64,000 nt of DNA from Mobilicoccus caccae (GCF_030161635.1 NZ_BSUO01000001.1:3887199-3951198), one strand, 5' to 3'; numbered from the stretch's first letter, positions 1 through 8,526 are shown. Program-made: numbers and translations. The notes: generated from the sequence alone by a model not told the origin.

Positions 1-1725
1 ACTCTGCAACGCTGGGACAACCTCTGGGTCGGCGGTGGGCTGCGCAGCCTCGTCGACGGGCGAGCCATCAAGGGCCGCCAGGCCTTCGACGTCATCGACG
101 CCGACTTCCGACGGATCGCCCTGGAGAAGTTCGCGCAGTACGACGGCTCGAAGAGCCGCCCGAACCTGCAGGAGATCGAACGGCAGGTCCGCGTGGCCCT
201 CAAGAACGAGGGCATCACCGACCCGCACCTGCCGGACCGGATCACCCAGGAGTTCCTCAGCTACCACTGGCGCGCGACCGGGTCCTCGGTGCGGGCCCAA
301 CGCTCCAAGTCCCTGCGCCGAGTCGCCGGTCACCAGAGCTACCCGGCCCAGCACCCGTCTGAGCTCGCCACCGACCTGACCATCGCCAACAACTTCGTCC
401 TCGACCCCCTGCGGGAGCGCGCCATCAACGTCGAGGTCGGCGTCATCCACTCGATCGCCACCCGGGTCATCCACGGCATACGAGTGTTTCCGCGGGGAGC
501 CCGCGGCATCGACGTCGGGCTCCTTGTCTATGACGCCATGCGGCAGTTCGCCATGGTCGTCGACGGAACCACCATCGACGACTTCCGCTGGTGCGGCATC
601 CCCGAGTCCCTCGACCTTGGCGGCAACCCCGTCCACATCGGTAGACGACCCGCCGTCAAGCGTGACCTGACGATCCAAGGAGTGCACTACCTGCCCGGGG
701 TGGCCCCCACCTCACTGCGCAGCGACCACGGCAGCATCTTCGTCGGCGAGCACTTCCGCGCCCTGCTAAACCACTTCGCCATCGAGTTGCGCCTCTCGCG
801 CGGCAAGAAGCCCACGGACAACCCCCACTCCGAGCGGAAGATGGAGGACCTCGAACGCGCCTACCAGCAGGTGCCCGGATACAAGGGCCGCTCCATCCAC
901 CAGCGGGGACGCTTCATCGGCATCGAGGCGGACGAGCCGCTCCTGACCGCCGACGAGCTCGAGCGCCACTTCCGACGATGGGTCGCCCTCGACTACCACC
1001 GGATGCCGCACGACGGACTCACCCTGCCCGGAGCACCGGGCATCCGCCTGACCCCCTTGGAGATGCACGACGCCCTCGCGGACGCAACGGGCCGCATCCT
1101 CGTGCCGCAGCACCCCGATCTGCTCTACCAGTTCCTCCCGATCATCTGGCTGTCCCCCGGGCACGCCGGTGTCGAGCACAAGAACCTGACCTATGACGCG
1201 GCCGTCCTCGAAGACTTCCGCTCGGTCAGGCCCGGAACCTTCCGTGCGCAGGACTCGGCCATCCCCTTCCACATCGACCCACGCGACGTCACCCGCCTCT
1301 GGTTCCGTCACCCGGACACCGACCGGATCCACGAGGTCCCGTGGAAAGCGCGACACCTGATCCACGCACCTCTCGGCGATGTCGTCCGCGACAGGGCCCT
1401 GGAGCGCATCAAGGAACGCGGGGGCAACCGATCCATCAACAAGACCCGCGTCATGCGCCAGATCATCGATGAGATCGGCGAGCTCACCGCAGCCCCAACC
1501 ACGGACGAGTGGCGCTCCAAGCTCGCTGCCGCGCAACTGCGTTGGGAGCAGTCGCAACGCGACCACGCCGAGGTCGCCGACGCACACCGTCAACTGGAGG
1601 AGCAGGCCGCAGCAGGACTCCCGAGGATCCACGGAGCAGAGGGGAACACCACCCTCGACCGGGCGCAGAACTCTTCCTCTGACTTCGACGCCCCGCTTCC
1701 GGACTACGACGAGGAGGCGATCTGA
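1..1725 (+). CDS. tniA: TniA/TnsB-like DDE transposase, 5' end outside the window
   Basis: The frame is open from base 1, so the N-terminus lies upstream; 574 residues are visible. Counting from the first codon, a D-L-T-I-A-N motif at codon 125 resembles the first catalytic aspartate region of TnsB/TniA. An S-D-H-G-S motif puts Asp at codon 242 and an H-S-E-R-K motif puts Glu at codon 278, giving the DD35E spacing of the retroviral-integrase fold. A basic, Mu-transposase-C-like region and a hydrophilic tail follow. It should cut and join transposon ends together with the TniB ATPase, whose start codon overlaps its stop (TGATG at 1723-1727). The end-binding N-terminal domains are only partly present. 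Confidence in the family is high; exact subgroup (Tn5053-like or Tn7-like) is not decided. Confidence 0.9.
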   Translation, partial: TLQRWDNLWVGGGLRSLVDGRAIKGRQAFDVIDADFRRIALEKFAQYDGSKSRPNLQEIERQVRVALKNEGITDPHLPDRITQEFLSYHWRATGSSVRAQRSKSLRRVAGHQSYPAQHPSELATDLTIANNFVLDPLRERAINVEVGVIHSIATRVIHGIRVFPRGARGIDVGLLVYDAMRQFAMVVDGTTIDDFRWCGIPESLDLGGNPVHIGRRPAVKRDLTIQGVHYLPGVAPTSLRSDHGSIFVGEHFRALLNHFAIELRLSRGKKPTDNPHSERKMEDLERAYQQVPGYKGRSIHQRGRFIGIEADEPLLTADELERHFRRWVALDYHRMPHDGLTLPGAPGIRLTPLEMHDALADATGRILVPQHPDLLYQFLPIIWLSPGHAGVEHKNLTYDAAVLEDFRSVRPGTFRAQDSAIPFHIDPRDVTRLWFRHPDTDRIHEVPWKARHLIHAPLGDVVRDRALERIKERGGNRSINKTRVMRQIIDEIGELTAAPTTDEWRSKLAAAQLRWEQSQRDHAEVADAHRQLEEQAAAGLPRIHGAEGNTTLDRAQNSSSDFDAPLPDYDEEAI

Positions 1726-2792
1726 TGGACGCACGCCTGTGGCACCAGCAAGCGACCGCACCATCGATCGCTCTGCCCCCGCCGGTCCCGGTGGAAGTGT
1801 TCGACGAGACGCCGGACGCGGCTCAGGACGCCTACTGGGAAGTGCTCAGCTCTGGGTTGGCCACCGTCGTACTGCCGTCGGCCCTGGCGCGGCGTGCCGC
1901 CACGCGACTGACCCGGCTGGTGGAGCGCAACACCCTCCGCCCGCCGGGTGCGAAGGCCATCGGGTCGGTCAGCGCCCCGTTCGCGGTCGGGAAGTCGACG
2001 TTCGTCAAGGACTGGGCCCAGGCGGCATACCGGGACCTGCTCGGCCCCGCCTGCGCGGACCCGCGGCCGACGTGGAACCCCGAACCAGGGGTCACCGCGG
2101 ACTGGATCCCGCACGTCTACATCACGCTGCGGGCGGCCTCCAGGATCCGTGACGTGCTCGCCGCGCTGCTGCTGACGATGGGCTACCCCAGCGAGGGCCT
2201 GGTCCGGGTCACCACGACCCGGGTGGTGCACGCCTTCCGCCAGCACGGCGTGCGGCTGCTGCTCATCGATGACGCCCACTTCCTCGACGTGTCCAACAAG
2301 GACTCCCGCGACATGCTCGACTTCCTCAAGTACCTCAACACCGAGCTGGGCGAGCTGGGCGGCACGATGATCCTCATCGGCGCCGACCTGCACGATTCAC
2401 CGATCTACCTGGACCCGCAGATCAACTCCCGCCTCGAACGGGTCACCCTTCGCCCGTACGGCTTCGGCACCGAGGAGGAGAAACGGGACTGGCAACGGTT
2501 CCTCAAGGACGCCGAGACCGTCCTGCTGCCCTACTTCGACTGTGCCCCGGCCGGGGTGTTCGCCCGAGACCTGGCCGGCTACATCTGGCGCCGCACCCAG
2601 GGCTACGTCGGGGACACCGCCCTGCTGCTCACCGAGGCTCTGCTGGCGGCGTTCGACGACGGCTCCGAGACGATCACTACCGACCACCTCGACTCCGTCC
2701 CCCTGTCCGCCAGGGCCGCCGCCGGTGAGGTCGACCTGCGCACCGCTGCCCCCAAGGCGTCCAAGCGTCGAGCCAAGGTCGGTGCCTCGTGA
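1725..2792 (+). CDS. tniB: TniB/TnsC-like AAA+ transposition ATPase
   Basis: This 355-residue protein is the expected ATP-binding partner of TniA, acting as the regulator that carries target information to the transposase. The Walker A loop is unusual but clear (S-A-P-F-A-V-G-K-S-T, about residues 84-93), and Walker B is R-L-L-L-I-D-D-A-H, near residue 185. A GAGGAGG ribosome site lies 8 bases before the ATG. The start overlaps the tniA stop by one base and the end overlaps tniQ by four, so all three are translationally coupled. Length and order (A-B-Q) fit Tn5053/Tn402 and Tn7-like relatives. Confidence 0.9.
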   Translation: MDARLWHQQATAPSIALPPPVPVEVFDETPDAAQDAYWEVLSSGLATVVLPSALARRAATRLTRLVERNTLRPPGAKAIGSVSAPFAVGKSTFVKDWAQAAYRDLLGPACADPRPTWNPEPGVTADWIPHVYITLRAASRIRDVLAALLLTMGYPSEGLVRVTTTRVVHAFRQHGVRLLLIDDAHFLDVSNKDSRDMLDFLKYLNTELGELGGTMILIGADLHDSPIYLDPQINSRLERVTLRPYGFGTEEEKRDWQRFLKDAETVLLPYFDCAPAGVFARDLAGYIWRRTQGYVGDTALLLTEALLAAFDDGSETITTDHLDSVPLSARAAAGEVDLRTAAPKASKRRAKVGAS

Positions 2793-4204
2793 ACGCATCG
2801 CTCCTGCCGGTCCGGCCCGCGCCTCACCCCGGGGAGCCGTTGTCCTCGTATGCGGTGCGGCTGGCCGACGCCAACGGCCTGGTGCGTGGCCGGGTACTTC
2901 CGGCGTGGCGACACGACATCGACGTCCCGCCGAGCGATCTGTCCACGATCGGCTCCCTCGCCGCGCTCGACCATGCGGCGGCGACGCAGCTGACGATGGA
3001 CCGCTACCCGCTGACGGTCCGTGGCCACGGGCCCCAGCGTCGCCACGGGTGGCGACTGCACCACGCCGTGGCCTGGGTATGCCCATCCTGCACGGTGTCG
3101 ACCGGCCACCGGGAGCTGCTGTGGCAGACCGCGCTGATGCCGGTCTGCCTGCGCTGCTCCTGCTACCTGATTCGAGCCGGCTACCTGCAAGTCGCGGTCC
3201 CCGCGCACCCGCGCGTCCTCGAGGTCGTCCAGACCCTCGCAGGGCTGGCCGAGGCCTCGGTAGCGGACCGCGGTGCCAGGCAGGTGCTGTACCGGCGGCG
3301 TCGCCGCTGCCAAGACCTGGCCGCCACGATCGACAGCGACTCCTTGGGCCGGGGTGGCGACCTGCCTCCGGTGGACCTGGACGCCGCTCGGAGGTGGGGT
3401 GCCTACCCCTGCCCGGACCCAACCACCGTCGCAGCGCTACTGGTCCTAACCGGCCCACGTCGTGGTGGACGCAGCAAGCCCGCTCACCTGCGCTGCCACC
3501 AATCGGCCCTCTTCAACGATGCCGACCGCGACCGGCTGGACTGGTTCCTCACCCGGTTGCGTCACCACGTCCACCAGGACGGGCTGCGCCCGGACCACGT
3601 GCCCAGCATGCTCCCGCCACCCCCAGGTGAGGAGGAGCGGACGCCCGGCGCGTGGCTGTCGCTGACCCGCGCCGCCACCGCCCTGCACATGCTCATCAGC
3701 CACGCCGCCGGCCACGCCGAGACGCCGGGAGAGGCGATGACCGCTCTGGGGGTCGTCGGCATCCCCTCCTGCGTGCTCATCGACGGCATCCACGCCGGGC
3801 AGGGCCTGCGCGAGCAGGACGGCGACCTGCTCACCCCCGCCGCGTTGCAGGAGCTGCTGGCAGCCGGGTTGATCGACTACCAGCGCCGCCGCGACATTCT
3901 TCGAGCCGTCACCCGGCTGCCCCGGACCACCCACCGGCGGCTGCCCTCGGTGATCACCACGAAACCGGCCTTCAGGAGACTGGCGCTGGCGTGGATCTGG
4001 ACCCGGTTCACCCACGGCCCCATGCGCTCCAGCGCTTGGCCGGCCATACCCGACCGCGACGTTCAAGCCTTCGACCAGCGGATCGACCCGGAGACGCGCC
4101 TGCTGCTTCACGAGACGGGGCAACAACTCATCGCCGACACCGACCTGCTCCAGATCCCAGCGGCCCAGAGCACGTGGGCCGGCATCGCCAGGAGGTACGG
4201 ATGA
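2789..4204 (+). CDS. tniQ: TniQ family target-selection protein (first copy)
   Basis: GTG start overlapping tniB (GTGA). The N-terminus has the TniQ signature (P-H-P-G-E-P-L-S-S-Y with A-D-A-N-G). It is followed near residues 95-125 by a zinc-binding cysteine arrangement (C-P-S-C, then C-L-R-C). The remaining ~300 residues are helical and divergent, as in TnsD/TniQ proteins. In Tn7-like and Tn5053-like elements TniQ links a target-recognition step to TniB/TnsC; the specificity here cannot be read from sequence. At 471 residues it is longer than minimal Tn402-type TniQ and closer to TnsD-like forms. A second, longer TniQ ends the same operon. Confidence 0.88.
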   Translation: MNASLLPVRPAPHPGEPLSSYAVRLADANGLVRGRVLPAWRHDIDVPPSDLSTIGSLAALDHAAATQLTMDRYPLTVRGHGPQRRHGWRLHHAVAWVCPSCTVSTGHRELLWQTALMPVCLRCSCYLIRAGYLQVAVPAHPRVLEVVQTLAGLAEASVADRGARQVLYRRRRRCQDLAATIDSDSLGRGGDLPPVDLDAARRWGAYPCPDPTTVAALLVLTGPRRGGRSKPAHLRCHQSALFNDADRDRLDWFLTRLRHHVHQDGLRPDHVPSMLPPPPGEEERTPGAWLSLTRAATALHMLISHAAGHAETPGEAMTALGVVGIPSCVLIDGIHAGQGLREQDGDLLTPAALQELLAAGLIDYQRRRDILRAVTRLPRTTHRRLPSVITTKPAFRRLALAWIWTRFTHGPMRSSAWPAIPDRDVQAFDQRIDPETRLLLHETGQQLIADTDLLQIPAAQSTWAGIARRYG

Positions 4205-4587
4205 CACCCGACGACAACACACCCGGCGAGTCAGTGGAGCAGCTGGCCAGGCGTCTGCTCGAGGCGATCGACGACACCCCGATAGCCGCGATGGACGCCA
4301 CCTTCTACGCCCACTACTTCGAGGAGCTACGCCTGATCGTCGAAGCCTTCCTCGACCCCACACAGGCTCGGTCACCGACGCCGGAGCAGCGGGTCTGGAT
4401 CGTCTGGGACTGCCAAGACCCCGTCGCCTGCTACCTGAGCGGGCAGGAGGCCGCCGAGGCATGCGCCGATCTGCAGCAGCAGCTGCGGTGCGCTCACGGC
4501 CCCGACCTCGAACTCTCCGGCTGCATCACTATCAGCAGCGCGACCCTCGAACCCGCCCGGTGCACCCAGACGGGAGTCCGTCGATGA
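4201..4587 (+). CDS. Small unknown protein of the tni operon
   Basis: 128 residues, start chosen because ATGA overlaps the tniQ stop exactly; its own stop overlaps the whiB-like start the same way (ATGA, 4584-4587). The protein is acidic and soluble, with a helical N-terminal half (residues 12-55) and a short beta-rich centre containing W-I-V-W-D. Cysteines are near residues 76, 81, 91, 99 and 112, but no clear zinc pattern. I do not recognise a family. The two-sided coupling means it is made in step with TniQ and the WhiB-like protein and is probably an accessory factor of the element. Confidence 0.75.
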   Translation: MTPDDNTPGESVEQLARRLLEAIDDTPIAAMDATFYAHYFEELRLIVEAFLDPTQARSPTPEQRVWIVWDCQDPVACYLSGQEAAEACADLQQQLRCAHGPDLELSGCITISSATLEPARCTQTGVRR

Positions 4588-4898
4588 GGGGCATCAGCCG
4601 CGAGGCTCTCGCCCGCGACGCCGCCTGGAGCCTGGCGGACGGAAACTGCAAAGGCATGGCCGCCCGCTGGGGCCGGTGGGAACGCCACTACCTGGCAGCC
4701 GAGGCCGTCGACGACCGCGCCCGGGCCCTGCTCGCACCGGCCGAGGTCTGCATCGGATGCCCCATCCTCGCCGAGTGCTCCGACCTGGCCGAACTGTCCG
4801 GGTACACCGGCATCGCCGGCGGCCGCGCCTACCGCAACGGCCGCGAAGACACGTACCGGCTCCGCGTCCCCAGCAAGCCACGACGCGTGACGGCATGA
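4584..4898 (+). CDS. WhiB-like iron-sulfur transcription factor inside the transposition operon
   Basis: 104 residues with four cysteines in the Wbl order: C22, then C56-x2-C59-x5-C65, the ligand set for a [4Fe-4S] cluster in WhiB proteins. They are followed by G-I-A-G-G, a variant of the G-[IV]-W-G-G beta-turn in which tryptophan is replaced by alanine, and then a basic R-A-Y-R-N-G-R-E stretch likely to touch DNA or sigma factor. Wbl proteins are restricted to actinobacteria and their phages and plasmids, and respond to redox or NO. Overlap with both neighbours makes it an integral part of the tni operon rather than cargo. Loss of the turn tryptophan, which contacts sigma in characterised Wbl proteins, may change its partner. 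Confidence 0.82.
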   Translation: MRGISREALARDAAWSLADGNCKGMAARWGRWERHYLAAEAVDDRARALLAPAEVCIGCPILAECSDLAELSGYTGIAGGRAYRNGREDTYRLRVPSKPRRVTA

Positions 4899-6559
4899 CC
4901 ATTGCATCCCCGTTGCCGATCTCCGTCAGCCCTCGCGACGGAGAGTCCATCGAGTCCTGGCTCGAGCACTTAGCCGACGCCAACGGCCTCACCACCTCAC
5001 AGCTCCTGAACCATCTACGCAGCCGCGGCGCCAACACCCGGTACCTGACCCTCGCCCCCGCGCCCGCGACCATCGCCACCCTCGCCGCGCTGGCCCGCAT
5101 CCCAGAGCAGACCATCACAGCAGCGACCGTCAGTGCGTTCGACGGAACCGCGCTCGACCTGACCGGCCTCGACCCCGGCGACCAGGACTCCTACCGGCAG
5201 GTCGCCGCCCGCGGCTGGACCCCCGCCCACGGCACCCAGATCTGCCCCACCTGCCTCGCCGAGGACGGAGCCTGGCGCACCTGCTGGCGCCTGCTCATCG
5301 TCACCGCCTGCACCCGTCATGGCACCCTCCTGGCTATCCAGTGTCCGGCCTGCAACCGCCCGTTCCGCGACCAGCGACACTCCCACCTGCGCCGCGTCGG
5401 TGCGCGGTCCGTCTGCGGGAATCCGCTCGGGGCCGGCCCCGCAAGTCAATGCCAGCACGACCTCACCACCATCCCCGTCGAGCCCGCCGACGAAGAAGTC
5501 CTCGCCATGCAGACCCGCATTGCTGACGCCCTCACCCGGAATGCCGTCACCGTCCTGGGCGACCCTGTCGACGGAGCCGACTACCTGACCGACCTGAGGC
5601 ACCTGACCACGCTCCTGCTGCACCTCGCCAGCCAACCCGACGCCCGCAGACTCGCTACCTGGCCGGCCGACCTCGCTACAGAAGCGCAGCGGCGCACCGA
5701 GCTACGTGGGCCTCGCTGGGGCCTGCGCCCGCCCGAATCTCCAGGCCTGCGTGGAGCAGCCTTGGCAACGGCCGACGCGATCCTCACTGCGCCCGACCTC
5801 GAGGCCGCCGCAGCTGCGTTGATGCCGTGGACCGAGCTCACCCCGACCACCAACGACGGAACCCTGTGCTGGCTGGCCGACCGCACCGTCATGACGCCGA
5901 CGCTGACCAGGCTCGTGCTGTCCGCACGGTCGCGTCACCGCCGTCTGTCCCACCACCTCGACACCCACCCGCCGACCGGAGCCGCGATGAAGATCAACCA
6001 CAAGGTCATCCCACAGGTCATCCCCCACCAGCAGTACACGGACCACCTGACCGGCGCCTCCGAGAGCGGCGAGGAGACGGTCCGACTCTTCGCCTCCCTC
6101 TCGCTGGCCCGCGCGCACCCCGACATCTCCACGTGGGCAATGGCCGCAGAAGCCCTGGGCATGCCCGGCCCCATGGGCACCAGGTGTGCCCGCGTCTGCA
6201 CGCGCACCATGCTGATCACTGCGCAGGATTGGCAAGATCGGATCTGGGCAGCCATTCAGGACGTGCACCGCCGGGACTACCGCGCGACTGAAGCCAAGAT
6301 CGAGCACCGCCGGCACCTGACCAGTCGCTGGTTCCAGGAGTGGGCCCGCGGGTACCGACCCGGCACCCGCGGCACCAGCTGGCCATACGGGCTCACCTGG
6401 CAGTGGGTCCATGTCGCGCACGCCCATATCGACCTCTCACCCGGGTGGCTCGACGCCGCGCCCACCGCCAAGGACCGAGCCCTCTACCGACAGTTCGAAG
6501 ACTCCCTCAACGACCAGCAACAGTTCGAACTCGCCTACGCGCTCCACAAGCGTGCGTGA
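4895..6559 (+). CDS. Second TniQ/TnsD-like protein
   Basis: 554 residues; ATG overlaps the whiB-like stop (ATGA). The N-terminus repeats the TniQ hallmark (D-G-E-S-I-E-S-W with A-D-A-N-G-L), followed by a zinc-finger region near residues 113-150 with C-P-T-C and later C-P-A-C. The C-terminal 350 residues are long and helical, with an H-x-H-x-D-L motif near the end. It is clearly not a duplicate of the first TniQ; the two share mainly the N-terminal signature. In Tn7-like elements two TniQ-family proteins usually serve two targeting routes, and that is my inference here. A convergent gene ends 15 bases after its stop. Confidence 0.85.
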   Translation: MTIASPLPISVSPRDGESIESWLEHLADANGLTTSQLLNHLRSRGANTRYLTLAPAPATIATLAALARIPEQTITAATVSAFDGTALDLTGLDPGDQDSYRQVAARGWTPAHGTQICPTCLAEDGAWRTCWRLLIVTACTRHGTLLAIQCPACNRPFRDQRHSHLRRVGARSVCGNPLGAGPASQCQHDLTTIPVEPADEEVLAMQTRIADALTRNAVTVLGDPVDGADYLTDLRHLTTLLLHLASQPDARRLATWPADLATEAQRRTELRGPRWGLRPPESPGLRGAALATADAILTAPDLEAAAAALMPWTELTPTTNDGTLCWLADRTVMTPTLTRLVLSARSRHRRLSHHLDTHPPTGAAMKINHKVIPQVIPHQQYTDHLTGASESGEETVRLFASLSLARAHPDISTWAMAAEALGMPGPMGTRCARVCTRTMLITAQDWQDRIWAAIQDVHRRDYRATEAKIEHRRHLTSRWFQEWARGYRPGTRGTSWPYGLTWQWVHVAHAHIDLSPGWLDAAPTAKDRALYRQFEDSLNDQQQFELAYALHKRA

Positions 6560-6573
6560 TCTGTCAGCCTGCC

Positions 6574-6969
6574 CTATGCGCGACGTCTTCGCAGCGCGTC
6601 CACGAGTCGTTTCCACCAGGTCGAGTGTGCTGGAGCGCGATCGGCTGCCGCTGCAGTCTGGTCTCGCACGATGGCCGCCCGCGTCGCAGCAACGCCGATG
6701 GGCGGTAGCCACTCGACCGCGTCCCGAGTGATCAGGTAGTGCGACCGGCAGGACAATTGGCCGTTCCCGACGGATGGTCGCAAAGTTACAGACCCGTCGA
6801 ACGTGAGGGTCCAGCCATCACTCGCGAGCGGGGTCACAGCCTTCGCGCCACAACCGCACGCACAGAGGTGCACGGCGGTCGAGTACTCCATCGAGATGTA
6901 GAGACGTCCCTGCTCGAGGTCGCCGGGCACATACGTCACGTAGATCGGCTCAAGTCTGTGCAGACTCAC
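6574..6969 (-). CDS. DUF6527 family protein, last gene of the Ubl operon
   Basis: 131 residues with the pattern I associate with DUF6527: an L-E-Q-G-x-L-Y-I-S segment (residues 18-26), H-L-C-A-C-G-C-G (C36, C38, C40), T-P-L, G-W-T-L, then P-S-V-G-N and S-C-R-S-H (C74, H77). The cysteines and histidine are a likely zinc site of treble-clef type. The family is found beside multiubiquitin-domain Ubl and E1/E2-type proteins, so a role in the same modification or trimming pathway is likely, but its reaction is unknown to me. The start overlaps the E1-like stop by four bases. The C-terminus ends in a basic R-R-R-R tail. Confidence 0.78.
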   Translation of the reverse strand: MSLHRLEPIYVTYVPGDLEQGRLYISMEYSTAVHLCACGCGAKAVTPLASDGWTLTFDGSVTLRPSVGNGQLSCRSHYLITRDAVEWLPPIGVAATRAAIVRDQTAAAADRAPAHSTWWKRLVDALRRRRA

Positions 6970-8198
6970 GCTACGCCGGCACCTTCGCCCGAGTCCGCTT
7001 GCTCGGAGATCCGTGCGTACTTGTTGAGAGTCTCGTTGGTGTCGATGCGATAGGTACTGTGCAGTTCGCCCTCAGTATCGGCGTAGAACTTCAGCCACTT
7101 CTTGAAGCGGATGACGGCCATCACCGCGGCAGCCATGTTGAGCTCGGCGACCTGGAGGTTCGTGTCGTACTCGGCGGCGTCACCGGCGACGACGGAGATT
7201 AGCCCGCCTTGGGTCACGTGGTCGGTTGCACCCGGGAGCCCTGTGGTGACGCGAATCTGCCCGGCGATCCCGCTGTCGTCGCTTACCCCAATGCCGGTGT
7301 CGATGAAAGGGACGCCGGCCGCGATGAGCGAGTTCACGATCGTCCACTTGTCGGGTCCGGAGTCCATCGCCAGGAACACGAAGTCAGCGTCGGTCACTTC
7401 CGAGACATTGGCTGCGGTGATGTAGGCGGCGTGGGGGTGGATGTTGCGGCGCATGCTGGCGTACATGGCCGCGTAGAAGTCGACCTTTGCCATCCGCGCG
7501 TTCAGGTCAACGACGGACGCGGCGCCTGGTGCTCGAAACGCGTTGTGCGTGCTGAAGGTGTCCCCGTCGTAGAGGTGGACGTTCCGGATCGGGGTCTTGG
7601 CGAGCAGGTCGAGGATGTAGGCGCCGGTGCCGCCGAGGCCGACGATCGCGACCTTCGACAACTCAAGCAGCTCGTTGCGGGCAGTGATGCCGGCACGGCT
7701 GGAGAAGGTGTCGAGGTAGACGAACACCCCGTCGTCTTCGTCCGTGGTGAAGGGCTTGCCCTGCAGGGGTGTCACGGTCGGATCGATCGCCTGCGCGGGC
7801 CCGAGCAGGATGGCTGCGTAGGTCGTGACCTTCTCGTAGAAGTCGACGTACCCGTCGGGCCGGGGCTTCTGGGAGAAGCCGACGGCGGGCGTCAGCTCCG
7901 GTCCGGCTGCCCATCCGGACGTAAGGCCGACGTTGGCGAACCCGGGCGAGATCTCACCCCCGTCTTTGTTGCACGGAGCCGACCCGACAAACGCCATGAC
8001 GTGGTTGCTGGGCTTGACGGTTCGATCGCCGGCCATCTCCAGCGGACAGATGAACGATCCTGCCTGAACTTCCCCTTCGGAGTCGACGTACGGGATGTCG
8101 TCCACAACGAGGTAGTTCTTGACGATCCGGACGGTGTAGCCCTCGCTGACGAGGCGCTGCAGGTCGGGGCTGTCACGAACGAGTCGTGAGGCGGACAT
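6966..8198 (-). CDS. ThiF/E1-type adenylyltransferase with N-terminal E2-like (DUF6791-type) domain
   Basis: 410 residues. The C-terminal half is a ThiF/MoeB/E1 Rossmann domain: G-L-G-G-T-G at 187-192, then Y-D-G-D at 210-213 with N219 and R222, the ATP and adenylate contacts of E1 enzymes. The first 170 residues resemble the DUF6791 region found in front of ThiF domains in ubiquitin-like operons, thought to be E2-like; H66 and C76 (A-P-C-N) are candidate functional residues. It should activate the C-terminus of the Ubl encoded just upstream. I chose the internal ATG at 8198, since longer forms run deep into the Ubl gene; even so it overlaps the Ubl end by 26 bases. No CxxC zinc pair is seen in the E1 domain. 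Confidence 0.82.
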   Translation of the reverse strand: MSASRLVRDSPDLQRLVSEGYTVRIVKNYLVVDDIPYVDSEGEVQAGSFICPLEMAGDRTVKPSNHVMAFVGSAPCNKDGGEISPGFANVGLTSGWAAGPELTPAVGFSQKPRPDGYVDFYEKVTTYAAILLGPAQAIDPTVTPLQGKPFTTDEDDGVFVYLDTFSSRAGITARNELLELSKVAIVGLGGTGAYILDLLAKTPIRNVHLYDGDTFSTHNAFRAPGAASVVDLNARMAKVDFYAAMYASMRRNIHPHAAYITAANVSEVTDADFVFLAMDSGPDKWTIVNSLIAAGVPFIDTGIGVSDDSGIAGQIRVTTGLPGATDHVTQGGLISVVAGDAAEYDTNLQVAELNMAAAVMAVIRFKKWLKFYADTEGELHSTYRIDTNETLNKYARISEQADSGEGAGVA

Positions 8199-8442
8199 CG
8201 AAGCTCGTTCCCTTCTTCTTGACCTTGACCGACTCGCCAGCCACGAGGGTGCCACTGCCTCCGTGGGGCGCGATCGCGTTCTTGTAGGCGACGGTGAAGA
8301 TCGCTGCGGGGTCGTGGCCGGGGAAGGCCAGCGCGCCCAGGCTCTTGTAGCTGACGATCTCGTCGTCGAGCGTGTGCGGGGTCCCGTTGATGACCACCGC
8401 GTAGGTCTTCGCGCGCGTCTGGACGTTGGTGTTGTCGGACAT
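8173..8442 (-). CDS. Multiubiquitin-type ubiquitin-like protein (single domain)
   Basis: 89 residues, start at the ATG preceded by AGGAG. After a short disordered leader (residues 1-12) it has one beta-grasp-like domain with the motifs of the multiubiquitin family: D-D-E-I-V-S-Y, the L-A-F-P segment, a V-A-Y-K strand, G-T-L-V-A-G-E-S-V and a final F-D-V strand. It ends in R-L-T-T-R-S, without the di-glycine of eukaryotic ubiquitin. It is the first gene of a three-gene minus-strand operon with the E1/E2-type and DUF6527 genes. Most relatives I know of carry tandem Ubl domains; this one is a single unit. Confidence 0.8.
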   Translation of the reverse strand: MSDNTNVQTRAKTYAVVINGTPHTLDDEIVSYKSLGALAFPGHDPAAIFTVAYKNAIAPHGGSGTLVAGESVKVKKKGTSFDVRLTTRS

Positions 8443-8497
8443 GTTGGCTCCTGAGGTTGGCGAACCGGCGGGTTGCTGGCTCCTACATGGTAGCATG

Positions 8498-8526
8498 ATC
8501 ATCATCACCCAATGGCTGATGATGAT
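8498..8526. promoter_or_regulatory. Inverted repeat between divergent Ubl and higBA operons
   Basis: ATCATCATCA (8498-8507) and TGATGATGAT (8517-8526) form a perfect 10-bp dyad around a 9-base spacer in the 189-bp divergent promoter region. This is the right place for an operator of the HTH antitoxin encoded to the right, which would then also affect the Ubl operon. The binding protein is inferred. Confidence 0.6.

Noticed and set aside
1704..2393. Long minus-strand open frames opposite tniB, tniQ and other genes
   Set aside because: They lie on the complement of clear conserved genes, have no recognisable motifs and follow the third-position GC bias of the real frame.
1..6559. CRISPR-associated transposon (CAST)
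   Set aside because: tniA/B/Q are present, but there is no Cas gene or repeat-spacer array within the window.
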